Of a DNA stretch of 64,000 nt, positions 60,683 through 64,000 are shown one piece after another; the stretch's first letter is position 1; each line of letters opens with the position of its first letter. The position numbers and the translations under genes were made by a program. The notes beneath the pieces are model-generated. The model was not told where the DNA came from, made no database searches, and saw only the letters and a program-made list of their open reading frames with translations. The stretch spans positions 75,752 through 139,751 of the forward strand of contig NZ_WACP01000008.1 in the NCBI RefSeq assembly GCF_008973665.1, given 5' to 3'. The DNA comes from Paenibacillus tengchongensis (GTDB taxonomy: Bacteria > Bacillota > Bacilli > Paenibacillales > Paenibacillaceae).

Positions 60683-63550
60683 TCAAGAGGACGGTACAGC
60701 CGCTTGTACTTGCGAGTTCATCTTCAGGGCTTCCGTAACAATGCGCCGCTGCTCAAAGCTGTGCACGTCGGCATATCCGCTGGCCGGACTGGAACGCTCC
60801 GGACGGCCGATATATTGCACTTTGGCGTTCTGCGGGGCGATGGCGCGCAGCCGGGGCTCGGCATAGCTCCAGCCGCCCATATTCTTCGGTTCCTCCTGGA
60901 CCCAGACGATCTCCTGCAGGGAGCGCAGCATGTTCAGCTGCGCCGCCAGCTCGCGTTCCGGGAACGGATACAGCTGCTCCAGGCGGAGAATATGCAGCCA
61001 TGAGAAATCCTGGCCCTTTGCGCCTTCAAGCTCTGCCTGCAGATCGACGGCGACCTTGCCGCTGCAGATAATCAGCCGCTTCACTTCGCCGGGCTTGCTT
61101 CCCAGCAGCGGCTCCGGCAGCACCGGCTGGAAGCTTCCGGCGGCCAGCTCGGCGCCGGTGGAGGTGCTGCGCGGGTTACGGATCAGGCTCTTAGGCGCCA
61201 TGATCACCAGCGGCCGGGCCTCGGCGCTGCCGCACAGCGCCGCCTGGCGGCGGAGCAGATGGAAGTACTGCGCTGCGGTAGACAGGTTCGCAACCGTCCA
61301 GTTCTCTTCGGCGGACAGCTGCAGATAACGCTCCAGTCTGCCGCTGGAGTGCTCCGGCCCCTGGCCTTCGTAACCATGCGGCAGAAGGACAACCAGATTG
61401 CTGCGTTGTGTCCACTTCGCCCGTCCGGCCGAGATGAACTGGTCGAAGATGACCTGGGCGGCGTTAGCGAAGTCGCCGTATTGCGCTTCCCAGAGCACCA
61501 GCGTCTCCGGTGCAAACACGTTATAGCCGTACTCGTAACCGAGCACAGAGGCTTCGGACAGCGGGCTGTTGTATACGCCGAAGGATGCGCGGGAGGAGCT
61601 CAGCTGATGCAGCGGCGAGAACAGCTTTCCGTTCTCGCTGTCATGCAGAACGAGGTGGCGGTGGGCAAAGGTGCCGCGCTGTGAATCCTGGCCGCTGAGC
61701 CGTATCGGTGTGCCGTCCCTCAGAATCGTAGCGAAGGCCAGTGTCTCGGCCAAGGCCCAGTCCACACGCTCGCCGTCCTGCAGCGCATCCTTGCGCCGCT
61801 GCAGAATCCGCTCCAGCTTCGGATATACCTTGAAGTCCTCCGGCACTGTCAGCAGCTCGCGGTTGATTTCCTGCAGCGCCGCCAGGGGAACAGCAGTGGA
61901 ATAGCCGGCAGACGATTCCTGTTCCAGGGCGACAGCGGTCTTCGATTCGCCGTTCTTCTTCTTGCCTGATTTCATGGCATCATAGGCCTCCTGAAGCACG
62001 CGCTCCGCATCGGCGTACATGCGCTGAACCTCTTCGGCTGTGACCAGTCTCTCGCGCTGCAGGCGCTCGGCGTAGATCCGGTAGACGGTAGGATGGTTCC
62101 GCACCTTGCTGTATATCAACGGCTGGGTTGTTTCCGGATCGTCCATCTCGTTATGCCCGTGCCGGCGGTAGCCGATAAGGTCAATCAGAAAATCCTTCTT
62201 GAACAGGCTGCGGTAGGCGCTGGCCAGGCGGACGGCGGCGATGCAGGCCTCAGGATCATCTGCGTTGACGTGCACGATCGGAATTTCGTAGCCCTTGGCC
62301 AGGTCGCTGGCATAGTGGGTCGAGCGGGAATCTTCGCTTTCCGTCGTGAAGCCGATCCGGTTGTTGACGATAATGTGCACCGTGCCGCCGTTCTGGTAGC
62401 CCTTCAGTTTACTGATATTCAGCGTTTCGGCAACAATGCCTTCACCCGGGAAGGCCGCATCGCCGTGCATCAGCACAGCCATGGCTTTGCTGGTATCCAG
62501 CTTCGGCAGACCCGGACTACTCCGGTCCTCCTGGGCAGCGCGGGCGAAGCCCTCGACTACAGGATTGACGAACTCCAGGTGGCTCGGATTGTTGGCCAGT
62601 GTAATGCGGGTACGCACCGTCTCGCCTTCGCGCACCGCGCGGTCGGCGCCCAGATGGTATTTTACATCTCCGCTCCAGCCGTAAGTAACACCCATCGAGC
62701 CTTCGGACGGGAACAGCTCCTTGTTCGGAGAATGGTGGAATTCTGAGAAAATAATATCATAAGGCTTGCCGAGAATGTGGGCCAGCACGTTCAGGCGGCC
62801 GCGGTGGGCCATGCCCATGAGAATATGCTCGGCGCCGTCATGTGCGGCATTGCGGACGATTTCATCCAGCATCGGAACGAGCGCATCGTTTCCTTCGAGG
62901 CTGAAGCGCTTCTGGCCGACGAAGGTCTTGTGCAGGAAGGTCTCGAACTGCTCGACCTGGATCAGGCGGTTCAGCAGCTCCTTGCGCTCGGAGGCGGTCA
63001 GCGCAGCAGGGAAGGTATTCGATTCCGCCTGCTTGTTCAGCCACACCAGCTCCTGTTCGTCGTGAACATGTCCGAATTCGTAGGCAATGCTTTGTGTATA
63101 CGCTTGACGCATCCGGTGAACGGCATCCCAGGCTGTAAGGACGCCTTCCGGGGCGTTCTCCCAAATGAGCGAGGCCGGCATTGCCATGAGATCCTCGCGG
63201 GTCAGGTCATAGGTTTCGTATTCCAGCCATTTGGCCATCGGGTTCTCCGCGCGGCGCAGCGGATCGATATTCGCCGCCCGGTGGCCGTGTATGCGGATGT
63301 TGGCGATCAGCTTGGAGGCGCGGACAGCTTTCTTCAGCAGGTCAGCACTGACGGGAACCGCCGGGCGGGACACCGGTTCACTCTCTGCGGTAAGCGGCGG
63401 AGGGCCGTAGCGTGTGAACAGGTCGCGAAAGTGCTCTTCAACGGATGAAGAATCTTCAATGAATTGCTCGTATTGTTCCTGAATATAGCCCAGATTGGGG
63501 CCGTAATACTTGCTCCAGACAGAGTCGTGATAGGGCTCTTTGGCTGCCAT
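60683..63550 (-). CDS. odhA: 2-oxoglutarate dehydrogenase E1 component
   Basis: 955 residues from ATG 63550 (GGGAGG nine bases upstream); an ATG ten codons earlier has no RBS. N-terminal WSKYYGPNLGYIQEQYEQF, then the ThDP-dependent core: LMGMAHRGRLNVLAHILGKPY, HGDAAFPGEGIVAETLNISKL, NNRIGFTTESEDSRS and IDLIGYRRHGHNEMDDPE. The transketolase-like pyrimidine domain has FAHRHLVLHD and VLWEAQYGDFANAAQVIFDQFI. It decarboxylates 2-oxoglutarate and succinylates the lipoyl group of OdhB in the TCA cycle. Confidence 0.97.
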   Translation of the reverse strand: MAAKEPYHDSVWSKYYGPNLGYIQEQYEQFIEDSSSVEEHFRDLFTRYGPPPLTAESEPVSRPAVPVSADLLKKAVRASKLIANIRIHGHRAANIDPLRRAENPMAKWLEYETYDLTREDLMAMPASLIWENAPEGVLTAWDAVHRMRQAYTQSIAYEFGHVHDEQELVWLNKQAESNTFPAALTASERKELLNRLIQVEQFETFLHKTFVGQKRFSLEGNDALVPMLDEIVRNAAHDGAEHILMGMAHRGRLNVLAHILGKPYDIIFSEFHHSPNKELFPSEGSMGVTYGWSGDVKYHLGADRAVREGETVRTRITLANNPSHLEFVNPVVEGFARAAQEDRSSPGLPKLDTSKAMAVLMHGDAAFPGEGIVAETLNISKLKGYQNGGTVHIIVNNRIGFTTESEDSRSTHYASDLAKGYEIPIVHVNADDPEACIAAVRLASAYRSLFKKDFLIDLIGYRRHGHNEMDDPETTQPLIYSKVRNHPTVYRIYAERLQRERLVTAEEVQRMYADAERVLQEAYDAMKSGKKKNGESKTAVALEQESSAGYSTAVPLAALQEINRELLTVPEDFKVYPKLERILQRRKDALQDGERVDWALAETLAFATILRDGTPIRLSGQDSQRGTFAHRHLVLHDSENGKLFSPLHQLSSSRASFGVYNSPLSEASVLGYEYGYNVFAPETLVLWEAQYGDFANAAQVIFDQFISAGRAKWTQRSNLVVLLPHGYEGQGPEHSSGRLERYLQLSAEENWTVANLSTAAQYFHLLRRQAALCGSAEARPLVIMAPKSLIRNPRSTSTGAELAAGSFQPVLPEPLLGSKPGEVKRLIICSGKVAVDLQAELEGAKGQDFSWLHILRLEQLYPFPERELAAQLNMLRSLQEIVWVQEEPKNMGGWSYAEPRLRAIAPQNAKVQYIGRPERSSPASGYADVHSFEQRRIVTEALKMNSQVQAAVPSS

Positions 63551-63937
63551 GAATGCATCCTCCCAACGGATGGTCTCCACAATCGCAGGCCAGGCTGCCG
63601 GCGTTTGGTGGAGCTATAATGGTTACGGTTTCATTTCACATCTATTGTGCAACTTTCGGGGAGCGTAATCAATTCATACTTTCGTGCAATCCGTTCGCAA
63701 AACGGTATGATTCAGGGCTTAATTCATGCATAAACACCATAATTTTTATTTATTGCAAAGTCTAGTCCGTTTAAAACTTTTTTATAAGGTCCAATTTCGG
63801 AAAGCTTGATTATTTAGTTAAAAAAATGGGTAATAATTTCTATACTTTCAGGTATTAAGCCCTGTTTCATACATACTCCTGATGTTAAAGACCTGTGCTT
63901 CACAAGATTCGTCCAATAAATACAAACGGGCGTCAAA
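63551..63937. other. Upstream region of odhA, no gene
   Basis: AT-rich. It must contain the odhA promoter; no convincing -35/-10 pair was singled out on the minus strand. The plus-strand frames here show no RBS or family resemblance. Confidence 0.5.
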
Positions 63938-63974
63938 ATAAGAGATTGTTCTCTTATACTTATTATAATATAAT
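63938..63974 (+). promoter_or_regulatory. Rightward sigma-A promoter with overlapping inverted repeat
   Basis: TTGTTC (63946-63951), 17-bp spacer, TATAAT (63969-63974). The perfect inverted repeat ATAAGAGA/TCTCTTAT (63938-63957) surrounds the -35 box. The controlled gene lies beyond the right edge. Confidence 0.55.
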
Positions 63975-64000
63975 TCCATAAAACGACACACTTCTCAGTC

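Overview
The window looks like a chromosome segment of a Paenibacillus-type spore-forming Firmicute. The evidence is G+C-rich protein-coding DNA with strong GGAGG ribosome binding sites, TTG starts, sigma-A and ECF-type promoters, a Spo0E-like phosphatase, HAAS/PadR pairs, a type I pullulanase with a cre box, LytS/LytR, and RRNPP-type receptors resembling the Alo quorum-sensing receptors described in Paenibacillus. No rRNA, tRNA, CRISPR array or intact phage was seen.

Layout. 0-3 kb: end of a DUF445 gene, an orphan NifI1-like PII protein, a GT4 glycosyltransferase and a secreted coiled-coil protein. 3.2-7.4 kb: a multi-PAS hybrid histidine kinase translationally coupled to a C39-like cysteine peptidase. 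7.5-12.7 kb: catabolite-controlled pullulanase, then two PadR/HAAS membrane-protein pairs, the second with a long palindromic operator over its promoter. 12.9-15.1 kb: glutamate synthase small subunit and a YfcE-like phosphodiesterase. 15.4-25.0 kb: an AT-rich accessory island with a Spo0E-like gene, three tandem HTH-TPR receptors, a 42-residue pre-pro-peptide gene hidden in the +1 frame across the 3' end of the last receptor, a degraded IS1380-family transposase, two unrecognised genes, a frameshifted lipoprotein gene and a fragment of a fourth receptor. Two 114-bp direct repeats (20236-20349, 24854-24967; one mismatch) bracket the decayed part.

25-33 kb: agmatine deiminase and N-carbamoylputrescine amidase (putrescine synthesis), a polar amino-acid ABC transporter, TerC behind a structured leader with terminator, a TelA-like protein behind an ECF-type promoter, and a formate/nitrite channel. 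33-37.7 kb: divergent rhodanese/LysR pair, a large TPM-domain protein, and a 47-residue protein under a near-perfect Fur box. 37.9-42.3 kb: a periplasmic-binding/PAS/GGDEF/EAL protein convergent with a membrane diguanylate cyclase. 42.5-45.8 kb: a guanine-class purine riboswitch with apparent ON logic ahead of a COG2509-type FAD protein, then a chemoreceptor-like protein with a C-terminal sensor. 45.9-52.7 kb: a three-gene operon of an unknown protein, a secreted toxin-like protein and a 1642-residue subtilase. 53-57.5 kb: nucleotidyltransferase, then LytS/LytR next to an OFA-family transporter (compare YpdAB-YhjX). 57.6-59.2 kb: non-coding tandem repeats. 59.2-63.6 kb: odhB and odhA of the 2-oxoglutarate dehydrogenase complex.

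The most interesting system is the receptor/peptide locus at 15.7-20.2 kb: only the most promoter-distal receptor keeps a peptide gene, with a C-terminus (MTHGGGA) that fits a processed RRNPP pheromone. All functions are inferred by reading; no searches or folding programs were run.
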